DNA of 10,754 bases. Origin: Larix sibirica (taxonomy: Eukaryota; Streptophyta; Pinopsida; Pinales; Pinaceae). Numbering within the stretch: position 1 is the stretch's first letter; each line of letters starts with the position of its first letter. The position numbers and the translations under genes are program-made. Location of the stretch: assembly GCA_004151065.3 (NCBI GenBank), contig NWUY0300007974.1, positions 60,748-71,501 on the forward strand. Reading direction: 5' to 3'. The notes below the pieces were generated by a model. The model was not told the DNA's origin, made no database searches, and worked only from the letters and a program-made list of their open reading frames with translations. This document shows, piece by piece, positions 1-8,683 of this stretch.

Positions 1-626
1 TAATTGACTTGGTTTCCTTGGTTACCAAAGGCCATAATCTCAACAACACTGTGCGATTCCCATTCATAAACCAGCCTATGAACATGAAAAAAGACATTGT
101 CATCATAGCCCCTATTGGCTTTCTTATCCTTCTCAGCAGAATTGGAAATACTGTTGACGCCATGACCAACTCCATGCTTGGAAGTATCACGTGGATGATT
201 CATGGTGATGTCATTTAGCTCGCAGGAGAAAGGAGAAGGAGCAGATATTTCTGCAGTGGAAGTAGGCATAGAATAACAAAGTCAAGTGATGACTGCAAGA
301 GCATGAAGAGGCAGCCTCATATCAAGAAATTTGAAGAAGGAGTGTCCAGACCTTGCACGGGAGAGCATAATGGAGCGATAGAGCTAGTTAAGGAGATGGG
401 ACGTAGATAGCAGCACCAACTTGAATTCCAACCACTGGGCCATGAGGGGAGTTAAGCCATATGCACACGAGGGTGCTAGGTATCTTGTGCAGGAAGCCGC
501 TTTAATGTTGATGCCAGGAGAAAGGAGCTGGTAGAGGGATACTTCCAAGTGGGGGATCCACGCTGCCAGGTGGGCAGGTATCACTTCTATCCTCGGCCAT
601 GTCATTGTTGACACTCGCATCCGGGG
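1..626 (-). pseudogene. Partial retropseudogene, copy 1 (5' part of an unidentified gene)
   Basis: This matches the 5' half of the retrocopy at 4613-6128 base for base apart from substitutions and small indels; position 1 corresponds to 5524. Reading the minus strand, a leader is followed by an ATG at 368-366 and a frame homologous to the 141-residue frame of the other copy. That frame is broken by TGA at 284-282 (codon 29), inside the hydrophobic N-terminal stretch, where the other copy is open. Its last bases (368 down to 1) still encode a relative of the other copy, with changes such as DNVFFHV for DNVFVPV. By eye about 9 of the first 129 bases differ. The 5' leader has 21 bases (near 543-563) that the other copy lacks. 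The 3' part lies outside the window. The source protein is not recognised. The right end carries the same target-site sequence (about 625-642) as the other copy, so this is a duplicate of the same insertion, not an independent one. Confidence 0.75.
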
Positions 627-753
627 TTCTGGGATGACCTTCTAATTGAATTACGTATTTTTTTTTCTTGACAAAATGCTATATTTTTTTATGTGACTAG
701 TTGCTTTAAACTTCCTTCAAAGATGGAGTGGAAATAAGAAGAAAATAATATGT
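1..753. repeat. Duplicated segment, copy 1 (pairs with 5524-6258)
   Basis: Homology to 5524-6258 runs through the retropseudogene and continues about 110 bases into its non-genic right flank. It stops exactly at the N at 754. Because the flank is shared, the duplication happened after the retrocopy was inserted. The paired copy is 18 bases shorter overall, mostly from one 21-base difference near 543-563. The divergence and the separate lesions argue against a pure assembly echo, but the end at an N means the true extent is unknown. Confidence 0.85.
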
Positions 754-754
754 N
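754..754. other. Unknown base / probable contig join
   Basis: A single N. Homology to 5524-6258 runs up to the base before it and is absent after it, so the N probably marks a join between contigs rather than one uncalled base. Confidence 0.6.
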
Positions 755-860
755 CTTGCAATTGGGGTTTCTTTTAATGCATCACAGTGTTGTTAATGAG
801 TAGACTCCATTGTTGGATTTATTGATTCTTTTATGGAATTGTGTGGATGAGTGTAGGATA

Positions 861-1204
861 AGTATCTTTGCAGATTTGTTTCAGCAGAGTGTTTTCATGA
901 GTTGATTATTTTAAGAAGTGGTGTAGTTGTTTCCTTTTTTAGCATAGTGGAATAGATTGGATTCTTGTTTAGAATGAATGGATTGTGGGTTACTTTGTCT
1001 TATTAGCTGCATCTGCATTTATATTTTTTTATAGTATCTTTGCAGATTTGTTTCACCAGAGTGTTTTCATGAGTTGATTATTTTAAGAAGTGGTGTGTTG
1101 TTTCCTTTTTTAGCATAGTGGAATAGATTGGATTCTTGTTTAGAATGAATGGATTGTGTGTTGCTTTGTTTCATTAGTTGCATCCGCATTTATATCTTTT
1201 TATA
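861..1204. repeat. Tandem duplication, 172-bp unit, two copies
   Basis: Unit 1 is 861-1032 and unit 2 is 1033 to about 1203. They are nearly identical: a few substitutions and one single-base deletion (GTGTAGTTGT versus GTGTGTTGT). A third unit starts (AGTATT at 1204) but ends at once. The unit is T-rich and has no coding potential. It looks like a local, fairly recent tandem duplication of non-coding sequence. No transposon ends are visible. Confidence 0.9.
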
Positions 1205-1334
1205 GTATTAAGGAAGAATTTGTATCTGCATATATTGTGCATGTAGACTTGAAATTTTTATGATGTTGGATTGACAATTAATGTGCATGCTGGTTTGGTT
1301 TTATTAAAAGACCTTAATCGGCACTAACACTCGT

Positions 1335-1488
1335 TTCTCTCTTTTTATTTGTTTATGGTAAGATCTTTGGTTCTCTTTCTATTACAATGTTAAAGATATC
1401 CAAGGTAAGAGTAAATTAACATGTTTTATGCATAAAAGCTCTATCTTATAAGTTAGACATATATCCCTAGAGGGTCTCTCTTGTTAGG
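1335..1488 (+). repeat. Diverged direct repeat, copy a (pairs with 2226-2380)
   Basis: The stretch from GTTTATGGTAAGAT through GATATCCAAGG, AGAGTAAATTA and TTTTATGCATAAAAG to CTTGTTAGG recurs 892 bases downstream in the same order and strand. Divergence is clearly higher than in the other repeats of the window, with several small indels, so the copying is older. The two copies flank the LTR-like segment at 1791-2215, but with no coding sequence between them they are not a normal LTR pair. The family is not recognised. Confidence 0.75.
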
Positions 1489-1778
1489 ACTACCCCTTGA
1501 TGTGGTGGAATTCCCCCATCATGTAGGAAATTTATACCCAGGGTTGGTATCTATTGCTTCCTAGGATGATGTCATTAGGTCACATGGCTTAGAGGCTCCT
1601 AGCAACACTTTTATTTATACTTTGTAGAGGTGATTACACATGTAAGGGTTTTCATATCCGTCTTAACACACTTCATTATGCCCACTTGTACCTATCTTTC
1701 TTATGTATTGACCCTCCTCTTGGCTCAAGCAAGCTAAATTGATGATGACACCATCCTTTTGAACATGTCATACCACCT

Positions 1779-2215
1779 AAAGGAGGAGGGTGTTCAGGGA
1801 AAAATCGCATCATTGGGGTCAGTTGGGGCATGGAATCCTCTTCCTAAGCTCAATGTTTCATCAATTTGCAGCAATTCATCATTTCTATGCTTATTTTATG
1901 TTATATGAGGTTTAGTCCTGAGCTTCACTGCGACAAACCCTAAAAATTCATTTAAATTTGTTTAGACATGTTTAGGTGGGTCGGCCTAAAAAGGAGGTTT
2001 AAGTTAGCCTAACAATCATTTAAATAAGGCTAGCCTCCTCATTTGTAAAAAAAATTATGGGATCAAATAAAGTTATTTGCATTTCTTCTTGTCTACTTGG
2101 GATAGTGGTGTGCACTCTCTTCTTGGCACTCTTGGAGCTTCGTTGTGGTATTTTTTGGTGTTTTGAAGTTGATTCTGAATATTGCATGGCTTTTCTAAGG
2201 AAATGGAACATTACA
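1779..2215 (+). mobile_element. Possible 3' polypurine tract plus LTR fragment
   Basis: A purine run (AAAGGAGGAGGG, 1779-1790) is followed directly by TGTTCAGGG, the arrangement expected where the polypurine tract of a plant LTR retrotransposon meets its 3' LTR. Downstream come a TATA-like TTTAAATA near 2019-2026, an AATAAA at 2066-2071 and a candidate LTR end in ACA at about 2215, which would give an LTR of roughly 425 bases. No second LTR, target-site duplication, primer-binding site or gag/pol remnant was seen. This is a weak structural call; the purine run may be chance. Confidence 0.25.
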
Positions 2216-2225
2216 AGGTTACTAT

Positions 2226-2380
2226 TTTCTCCATTTTTCTTTGTTTATGGTAAGATATCTAGTTCTCTTTTTCTTGCACTGTCAGAGATATCCAAGGCAA
2301 GAGTAAATTAGGATATTTTATGCATAAAAGACTTGTCTTGTGAGTGATACATCCCTCTTTGGAGGGTCTATCTTGTTAGG
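2226..2380 (+). repeat. Diverged direct repeat, copy b (pairs with 1335-1488)
   Basis: This is the second copy of the repeat at 1335-1488, with the same order of conserved blocks (GTTTATGGTAAGATAT, GATATCCAAGGCAAGAG, TTTTATGCATAAAAG, CTTGTTAGG). Homology fades on both sides. No open frame is shared between the two copies, which points to non-coding repeat DNA. Confidence 0.75.
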
Positions 2381-2977
2381 CCTTTGGCACCTATATTCTC
2401 CCTAATTAGGTCAAATCCAACACAACCTTAGGGTTTCTTGCTTTGCCCCTAATTCATCAAATTGNGATTGTCAATTCTTGAGAGGAACTCTAACCATGAA
2501 TCCTCAGAGGCCTTGAAGGAGACTTGGGTCTTTACTTCCCTCATCTTCATTTTGAATCTCCTTTGTCACATTTTTGTATTATATTATACAAAAAATCAAA
2601 TATTTTGAAAAACCCTGAAAAAATTATATTTTTGCAAAAATTCCCAAAATATTTATTTTGTGCCATAGATTATTTTAATTGTGATTTAATAACGTATTCA
2701 ATTGCAGCAATAAATTTCAGATCTAGATAAAATATTGAAAATATTAAGAAATGTTAGAAAAAATTACAATGTCATCCCAGGGTTAGGTGATGACAATCAT
2801 AAGGGGTTGTTTAGATCTAGTTATTGAGTTACTGTAGATTCATTCCATAGCAAAATTCAAACCCTAGGGGTTTGAGAAACTTTGGGTAAAATCCAAGGTT
2901 ACTCGGGAGGACCCTAGGGAGATTTTAGGCAAAGGAATTTTCGGGTTCACATTTACTGCAAAAATTTCAGACCTTAA
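2381..2977. other. AT-rich stretch without supported feature, containing an N at 2465
   Basis: This stretch contains no gene I can support. The part near 2580-2760 is strongly AT-rich with many short A and T runs. The N at 2465 is probably another contig join or uncalled base; unlike the other three N sites, no homology breakpoint could be matched to it inside this window. The segment from about 2860 leads without a visible boundary into the repeat that starts at 2978. Confidence 0.5.
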
Positions 2978-3539
2978 GCATAAATCAGAGCCAATTCATA
3001 TCTTTCATCCCCCAAATAAAGTGCTCCCTAAGGGGATAGGTTCACCCCGCAATGTCAGTTGTCGAGAGGTAAAATTTATGTTCTTTTGAAGATTAGTTTG
3101 TAAGATATCTCCCATTTTGTTTTGTTGGTTTTTACTGCAAAAAATTGTAGTAGTGAGTTATATTTTCATAATTTCTCCTAGACTTCTGAAGTTAAAGGTT
3201 TATTGTATACATATATCATTGAATCCATTATGTGTTGGTATACTGATATTGGGAAGGTGTTGTAGGGATACAAGTACTTGCTATTGTGTCTTGTACAGGT
3301 CTATCCTTATCTTGTTTCAGGGAGCCTCCCATGGACAAGGAAAAGGGCCTAAATACGAAGCGAGTTACATTCATATAACATTGGGTGTACCTCCTTGAAG
3401 AGTTGTCGATCGTATAATTGGGTCCACTAGGTCCATCGATCATATTTAAGTCCACAATCCACATACTTCATTTAGATCCAATTATATTTGATTATGGAAG
3501 AGTGCTAGTTTTTTAGGTAACACATCACCATAATTGTTC
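2978..3539. repeat. 562-bp direct repeat, copy 1
   Basis: Pairs with 3541-4102 at a constant offset of 563 bases, without a single indel. About 18 substitutions were counted by eye (about 3%). The last base of this copy is directly before the N at 3540, and the next copy starts directly after it with GCATAAATCAGAGCC. Open frames of about 80-90 codons exist in both copies, but they show no recognisable domain. An inverted repeat (TATAATTGG at 3413-3421, CCAATTATA at 3478-3486) is kept in both copies. Confidence 0.9.
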
Positions 3540-3540
3540 N
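3540..3540. other. Unknown base exactly between two repeat copies
   Basis: A single N sits precisely at the junction of two 562-base copies. This is the pattern expected where two contigs with overlapping but non-identical ends were joined without merging. A true tandem duplication with one uncalled base is the alternative. Confidence 0.6.
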
Positions 3541-4102
3541 GCATAAATCAGAGCCAATTCATATCTTTCATCCCTCAAATAAAGTGCTCCCTAAGGGGAT
3601 AGGTTCACCTCGCAATGTCATTTGTCGGGAGGTAAAATTTATGTTCTTTTGACGATTAGTTTGTAAGATATCTCCCATTTTGTTTTGTTGGTTTTTACTG
3701 CAAAAAATTGCAGTAGTGAGTTATATTTTCATAATTTCTCCTAGACTTCTGAAGTTAAGGGTTTATTGTATACATATATCATTGAATCCATTATGTGTTG
3801 GTATACTGATATTGGGAAGGTGTTGTAGGGATACAAGTACTTGCTATTGTGTCTCGTACAGGTCTATCCTTGTCTTGTTTCAGGGAGCCTCCCATGGACA
3901 AGGAAAACGGCCTAAATAGGAAGGGGGTTACATTCATATAACATTGGGTGTACCTCCTTGAATAGTTGTTGATCATATAATTGGGTCCACTAGGTCCATC
4001 GATCATATTTCAGTCCACAATCCACATACTTCATTTAGGTCCAATTATATTTGATTATGGAAGAGTGCTAGTTTTTTAGGTAACACATCACCATAATTGT
4101 TC
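3541..4102. repeat. 562-bp direct repeat, copy 2
   Basis: The second copy of 2978-3539, with no indels and about 18 substitutions. Sequence continues past its end into CCCCCCTTTGG with no visible boundary, so the end of the repeat is set only by where copy 1 meets the N, not by a natural element end. The family is not recognised. No terminal inverted repeats or target-site duplication were found. Confidence 0.9.
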
Positions 4103-4598
4103 TCCCCCCTTTGGCAATGTTACCCTTTGTTCAAGCGAGCCTAATAGTATACGTTTTCTCAACTTTTACAATGTATCCTCCCATATGCATATTAGATACC
4201 ACATGAGTGGTGATGTGGCAGGCTCTCCTTACCACCATTTGCACCAATATCCAAGGTAATTTTTATGACAATCTTGAAAAATTATAATAACTTTATATTC
4301 ATGATGTTCAAATACAAAATTGAAAATAAAATGGTTAATCTTATTCTCTTTATTTTTTTGAGTTAATAATATCATTATCCTTTAGCATTACTAATTACCA
4401 TTATATATATGGTCTCCCTTATAGGTAGATTTTTTCTTTGGATTTGTATGTTTATATATTCTTCATTTTTTATGTTTTTTGAGTTCTCTATCATACTTGG
4501 AGCTTAGCTTGTAGACATCATTCATGCACTAATAAAGATTAATGATTAGGCCTCATCACTGCTCAATTTTCCCTACAAGTGTTGCTCTACCTTGGTTT
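4103..4598. other. Non-coding left flank of the retrocopy
   Basis: No gene, RNA or repeat pair is supported here. The stretch is AT-rich with short T runs and a small TATATATA tract near 4401-4410. It is the pre-insertion flank on the 3' side of the minus-strand retrocopy. Confidence 0.5.
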
Positions 4599-4612
4599 GG
4601 TCTGGGATGACC
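4599..4612. repeat. Target-site duplication, left copy
   Basis: GGTCTGGGATGACC here is identical to 6129-6142. The match extends two more bases (TT) that cannot be told apart from the poly(T) run. Length 14-16 bp fits insertion by LINE-type target-primed reverse transcription. It directly abuts the poly(A) end of the inserted copy. Confidence 0.85.
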
Positions 4613-4622
4613 TTTTTTTTTT
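4613..4622 (-). other. Poly(A) tail of the retrocopy
   Basis: Ten T on the plus strand equal ten A at the 3' end of the minus-strand copy, lying directly against the left target-site duplication. This is the expected remains of an mRNA poly(A) tail. Confidence 0.8.
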
Positions 4623-4640
4623 GTAAGCAACATAAGGAAA

Positions 4641-4647
4641 TTATATT
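4641..4647 (-). promoter_or_regulatory. Probable polyadenylation signal variant in the retrocopy
   Basis: Minus-strand AATATAA ends 18 bases before the poly(A) tail, at the spacing usual for a near-upstream polyadenylation element. It is a variant of AATAAA, and plant signals are loose, so this is supportive rather than decisive. Confidence 0.45.
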
Positions 4648-5523
4648 AAAGTAAAAAAAATGTTACAATCACATGAGATTATGTAGATCCAAGAGCTTTC
4701 TGAAGCTTCTCATGGAGCAGGAAGAACAAAAAGGAACCTCTGTAGACCTTCCCATCTATGGGCTGAGTGACATTTACATAATTACATCTGACAGTAAAAA
4801 CATGGATTGAACCAAACCTGATAGACATACTAGAGTCTGACGGTAAACCATAAGTCAAAACGGAGAAAACAGGAAATGCTAACCGCAAAAAGTGAAGAGT
4901 TGGGTTCGCTCAGAGCGGTTCTAGGTGCTGGCATCTGCATTCTGGGGACAAGCTTTATCTTCAATGATAGGGAAACTACCGAAGAAATCCTCATCCCAAC
5001 TCTGAATTGGGAGTTTGATAGGAAGAGGCTCTGTCTTGCATGGACTGACAACATCATCATCGGTCTTCCTTAATTGCTTGTAGTGCAGGGAGTCTATATT
5101 CGAGGGACTAGGGAAGGAGGTACCAAGGGGAGGTCCCCCATGTAACATGACTGCAATAGGAGAATTCGGTCTTGAGGTGGAGCCCCGAATAGGAGCAGAG
5201 CCTTCCGCAGCAGCGACACCAAAATATTCATGCAAGGAGCTATCTGTGGCTTGGGCGTCTGTTGCAGTAGCGACGCCATCAAATTGAGTGTTCAGATTTC
5301 CATCCGATCCCTCTATGTGAGCTATAGGGCCAGAGTCGCAGGGAGGAGTAGAATTATGAAAGAGAGAGTATTTCCAACCAGCCAAGTTGGATTCCAGAGC
5401 ACCCAACATCCCATCTAGTGGGCCATATGAGCCTTGGTATCCATTATCGAGACCTTGGCCATATTCTAGTTGGAAAACATTTCTTCAACCAGAGTTTCCA
5501 ACATATTCTTCATCAACCAGTAA

Positions 5524-6258
5524 TAATTGACTTGGCTTCCTTGGTTACCAAAGGCCATAATATCAGCAACACTGTGTGATTCCCATTCATAAACCAGCCT
5601 ATGAACAGGAACAAAGACATTGTCATCATAGCCAATATTGGCTTTCTTCTCCTTCTCAGCAGAATTGGAAATCCTGCTGACGCCATGACCAAATCCATGC
5701 TTGGAAGTACCACACGGACGATTCATGGCGATGTCATTTAGCTCGCAGGAGAATGGAGAAGGAGTGGATATTTCTGTAGTGGAAGCAGGCATAGAATAAC
5801 AGAGGAAAGTGATGACCGCAAGAGCATGAAGAGGTAGCCTCATATCAAGAAATTTGAAGAAGGAGTGTCCAGACCTCGCACGGGAGAGCATAATGGAGTG
5901 ACAGAGCTAGTTAAGGAGATGGGACGTAGATATCAGCACCAACTTGAATTCCAACCACTGGGCCATGAGGGGAGTTAAGCTAGATGTGCGCGAGGGTGCC
6001 AGGTAGTCTTGTGCAGGATGCCACTTTAATGTCGATGCCAGGGGAAAGGAGCCGGTAGAGGGATGCTGCTAGGTGGGAAGGTATCACTTCTATCCTTGGC
6101 CATGTCATTGTTGACACCCGCATCTAGGGGTCTGGGATGACCTTCTAATTGACTTACGTATTTTTATTTTCTTTACAAAATGCTATATTTTTTGCATGTG
6201 ACTAGTTGCTTTAAACTTCCTTCAAAGATGGAGTGGAAATAAGAAGAAAATAATATGT
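5524..6258. repeat. Duplicated segment, copy 2 (pairs with 1-753)
   Basis: This covers the 5' half of the retropseudogene, the right target-site duplication and about 114 bases of flank. Compared with copy 1 it lacks 21 bases in the leader and has an extra base near 6006 that breaks the leader frame open in copy 1. Its match with copy 1 ends where copy 1 meets an N and where copy 1 meets the window edge, so neither end is a natural boundary. Confidence 0.85.
6129..6144. repeat. Target-site duplication, right copy
   Basis: GGTCTGGGATGACCTT at the 5' end of the minus-strand retrocopy. The same sequence with one extra T (GGTTCTGGGATGACC) sits at the matching place in duplicated copy 1 (about 625-642), showing that both copies descend from one insertion. 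Confidence 0.85.
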
Positions 6259-7471
6259 TTCATATTACTATGTTTACCTGTTTTTTCTTACTAGAAATAA
6301 GAAGAAAAAATTATTTTGGGAGTATGTCCATACTTGGTATAACACAACACCAACACTAGCACAAGCACATTTATATGAACCTCCTGTAGCAATCCAAACC
6401 CAATATTTTCACAATTTTTTGGACTCGAAGAAAATGCTTATTTCTTCCACCACCCTCTTCCTAGTGGAAACCCTAGCAACAATCAAAACCACATCTACAA
6501 CATCCTAGATTGCATATTCCATGAGTTAGACCATACCTATTACGTTATTGATATCATGTGTTGGAAAACCTTTTCATTACTCCAATCCACCATAATGGTG
6601 TGGTTTTTCTGCCTTTACTCCAAATTTCACCCTCGATTAATGGCCTAATAAGGCGTAATTGTTCATGATGCCTTTAAGTTCACTATGAGTCCCATCCATA
6701 TCTGTGTTTGAAAGGGGTTGTAGGCTCCTTATGGTACACCAATAGGAACATCATATGTGTTCTGATCACCCCTTCCAATAAGGGTAGTTTGTTATTTGTG
6801 AATAGGATTTCAAACTATGTGAACATAACAGGCTTCAATGTCCTCTAGTCGACCAAAAGTGTAGTCATCATGCTCTTGAACTGATTAACACCTTCTATAG
6901 CCAATGCATGTGCTGCAATTGCAAGATGTTGGACACTATGGAGTGGAGATGATCCCTTCGTTAATTGTGGGATTAGGGGGGTCACTTTGTGCACCTCTTA
7001 CATAACATCTACGTTCATAGGATATTAAAGAATATCCCTAATTTCACTAAATATTAAGGAATTCCTCCCAAAATTCTTTTGTTGAACCCCCTCGCAATAC
7101 ACCTTTTCAATTTAAAAAAAAACTACTTTCATTATATATCCTAGGTATTCACTTTTTCCATGACCATTTTAATACCCTTTTTCATTTTTACCCTTAGTAT
7201 GCTGACATGATGCAACTTTTACAACCCCTTGAAACATTGCAAGATGAAATATGAAATATTAGTGAGAGAATATATTTCAGGATGGAGAACAAACCCCTAA
7301 ACACGGGTTGAATTCATACACAATCATTCCAATTGACTTCACACCACCTTCCCTCATAGATTATACCTATTCAAACAATACTTTGAATATAAACACAACC
7401 AAATTCACATCACCTTCACACATAGATGATATCCAAACACTATTATAACTTCACACATGGTCAAATTCTAT
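6259..7471. other. Decayed non-coding stretch, no gene supported
   Basis: Every frame is cut by frequent stops. Some stretches of about 6330-6960 stay open on the plus strand for a few dozen codons, which could be remains of an old coding sequence or chance; no family was recognised. A 15-base exact direct repeat (GAAATAAGAAGAAAA) occurs at 6236-6250 and 6294-6308. Near 7340-7450 a degenerate unit (CACACCACCTTCC / CACATCACCTTCA and following bases) repeats once with a period of about 66 bases. Confidence 0.5.
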
Positions 7472-8683
7472 CATATGCTTTTAATATATCAAAAATACCC
7501 CTTGACCTTTATACTCTAGACAATATATTGCTTCCATTTTTTGGAGTATTAAATCCCTCAATATAAATTCATGTGATTTAGTAATGCCTACGTAGTAAAT
7601 CCCCCATGTATGTGGGATCGTGTCCTACCTTTTTTTTCACACTCTCAGAAATATTTTGTTGGTAGTTGGATGCCTCTTCTTGGAATTTTACATCGCTAAT
7701 CACTAGGAGTTATTTGCGTTCTATGGGAAATGGGAAATTGCCTCCGCACATTGATAATTGCACCAATATAATGTTTCAGTATAAAATTGGAATATCAACT
7801 CCAACTTCTCTTATATTCTATCCCTCATCGTCCTCTTCCTAATAGTAAAATACATATTGAGATAAATGGTCATTGCTACAACATGTAGGCTAACCATTAG
7901 CAAACTAGCCCCATAGTTATTTTGAGACTACACATGAAAATATTTGTATTTCCAAATCTCTATGCTTCTATTCCTCTTGCAAAGCTAAGATCCCTACCAA
8001 TGGTTCTTATGTAGTTGTGTTGTGGATGCTTGATATTTAATATCAAGGAAAACCACATGTCACCATCCATCTAATAAACTCGATAACGACCACAATTTCT
8101 TAAACATGATTGTATTCATCACTGAATGGTTTTTCCATATTGAACTATGCAAACCTTGAACTTTCCTTGCCTTAGGTTGTCACATAATCACATCGACAAC
8201 ATATAGAAGTTAAATAATTGTATTCTATTTCTATTAACACTTGATAGTTATCTAAAACCAAATAGGAAAAGCCAATATTTACCAATATTAATGAATTAAG
8301 AAAATCATATTTAGTCTATAAAATTGATTTTCAATAGAACTTTCTGCTCTTTGTATTTAGGAAAACAAAGTTACAGCTACCCCTAGAACTTTGTGCTCTT
8401 TGAATTTAGTGAAAAAAAATTACATCTTCCAAACCATACTCTTGAACATCACATGTTAAAAAGCATTCTAAAACATATTTACGTTGCAGACGTTTCACCA
8501 CGGAGAAGCGTGACCTTCCACCTAGGAAATATTCCTCGTCTATGGATCCAATGGATTCCTGCCGTGTGTTTTGCTACTTTCACGCATGCCGACCAGATCA
8601 CGTCGACCGTGTCGTTACTTTTCCCCCTTCACGCAAATCCCCGTTCGTGTTGCAACGATTTGCAGACTTCACATCGATTAAAA
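7472..8683. repeat. Large duplicated segment, copy A
   Basis: Block 1 (7472-8009) matches 8886-9423 at a constant offset of 1414, with no net indel. Block 2 (8010-8683) matches 10066-10754 at an offset of 2056, with about 15 bases fewer near its end. In the first 200 bases about 9 or 10 positions differ by eye (about 5%). The blocks are contiguous here but separated by 642 bases in copy B. No coding domain is recognised. Confidence 0.9.
8029..8047. repeat. Perfect 19-bp palindrome, copy A
   Basis: CTTGATATTTAATATCAAG has 9-base arms that pair perfectly around a single central base. It is unchanged in copy B at 10085-10103. It sits about 20 bases after the point where the two copies differ by 642 bases. 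It could be a dyad binding site or a cruciform-prone site, but AT-rich DNA produces such dyads by chance. Confidence 0.7.

Larger units (their letters stand above)
4613..6128 (-). pseudogene. Processed retropseudogene (full-length copy 2) of an unidentified protein gene
   Basis: An mRNA-like unit of about 1.5 kb lies between a 14-16 bp target-site duplication and ends in ten A. In minus-strand order: a leader of about 237 bases; an ATG at 5891 opening 141 codons (alternative in-frame ATG at 5843); then a second open frame from about 5484 to the stop at 4923-4921; then a trailer of about 300 bases with a polyadenylation-like signal. The first frame ends at TAG 5468-5466, and the second opens after TGA at 5487-5485. 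The switch between frames therefore falls in a window of about 20 bases, best explained by a single lost base near 5478. Part one has a hydrophobic stretch at residues 17-37 (MRLPLHALAVITFLCYSMPA) that could be a signal peptide, then a charged region with DDNVFVPVHRLVYEW. Part two is rich in Ser, Pro, Gly and Asp, with KLPIQSWDEDFFGSF near its end. No domain is recognised; I do not assign a function. Introns are absent as far as can be seen. Confidence 0.8.

Noticed and set aside
9-218. Plus-strand open frame, 69 codons
   Set aside because: Antisense to the better-supported minus-strand pseudogene coding frame and opened by TTG only.
384-620. 78-codon minus-strand open frame in the leader of retrocopy 1
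   Set aside because: The matching frame in copy 2 is broken by an extra base near 6006 and ends early, and it lies upstream of the main start. It reads as leader sequence, not a separate gene.
2057-2311. 84-codon plus-strand frame and its overlapping antisense frame (2020-2211)
   Set aside because: They lie in LTR-like and repeat DNA. The frame is not kept in the paired repeat at 1335-1488, no domain is visible, and the cysteine- and phenylalanine-rich translation is typical of T-rich non-coding DNA.
2524-2730. 68-codon plus-strand frame
   Set aside because: TTG start in AT-rich DNA with no recognisable motif.
3117-3919. Similar open frames of 79-93 codons in both 562-bp units, on both strands
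   Set aside because: They are present twice only because the unit is repeated. There is no domain, and the longer frame is cut short in the second copy by a changed base, so no coding constraint is seen.
2978-4102. Reading the two 562-bp copies as a pair of LTRs
   Set aside because: There is no internal region between them (one N only), and no TG..CA ends or target-site duplication.
4876-5418. Plus-strand and other-frame open frames inside the retrocopy
   Set aside because: These are shadows of the minus-strand frame that has the supporting leader, trailer and poly(A).
6330-6960. Possible old coding remnant on the plus strand
   Set aside because: Open runs are short, need several frame changes, and no protein family could be recognised.
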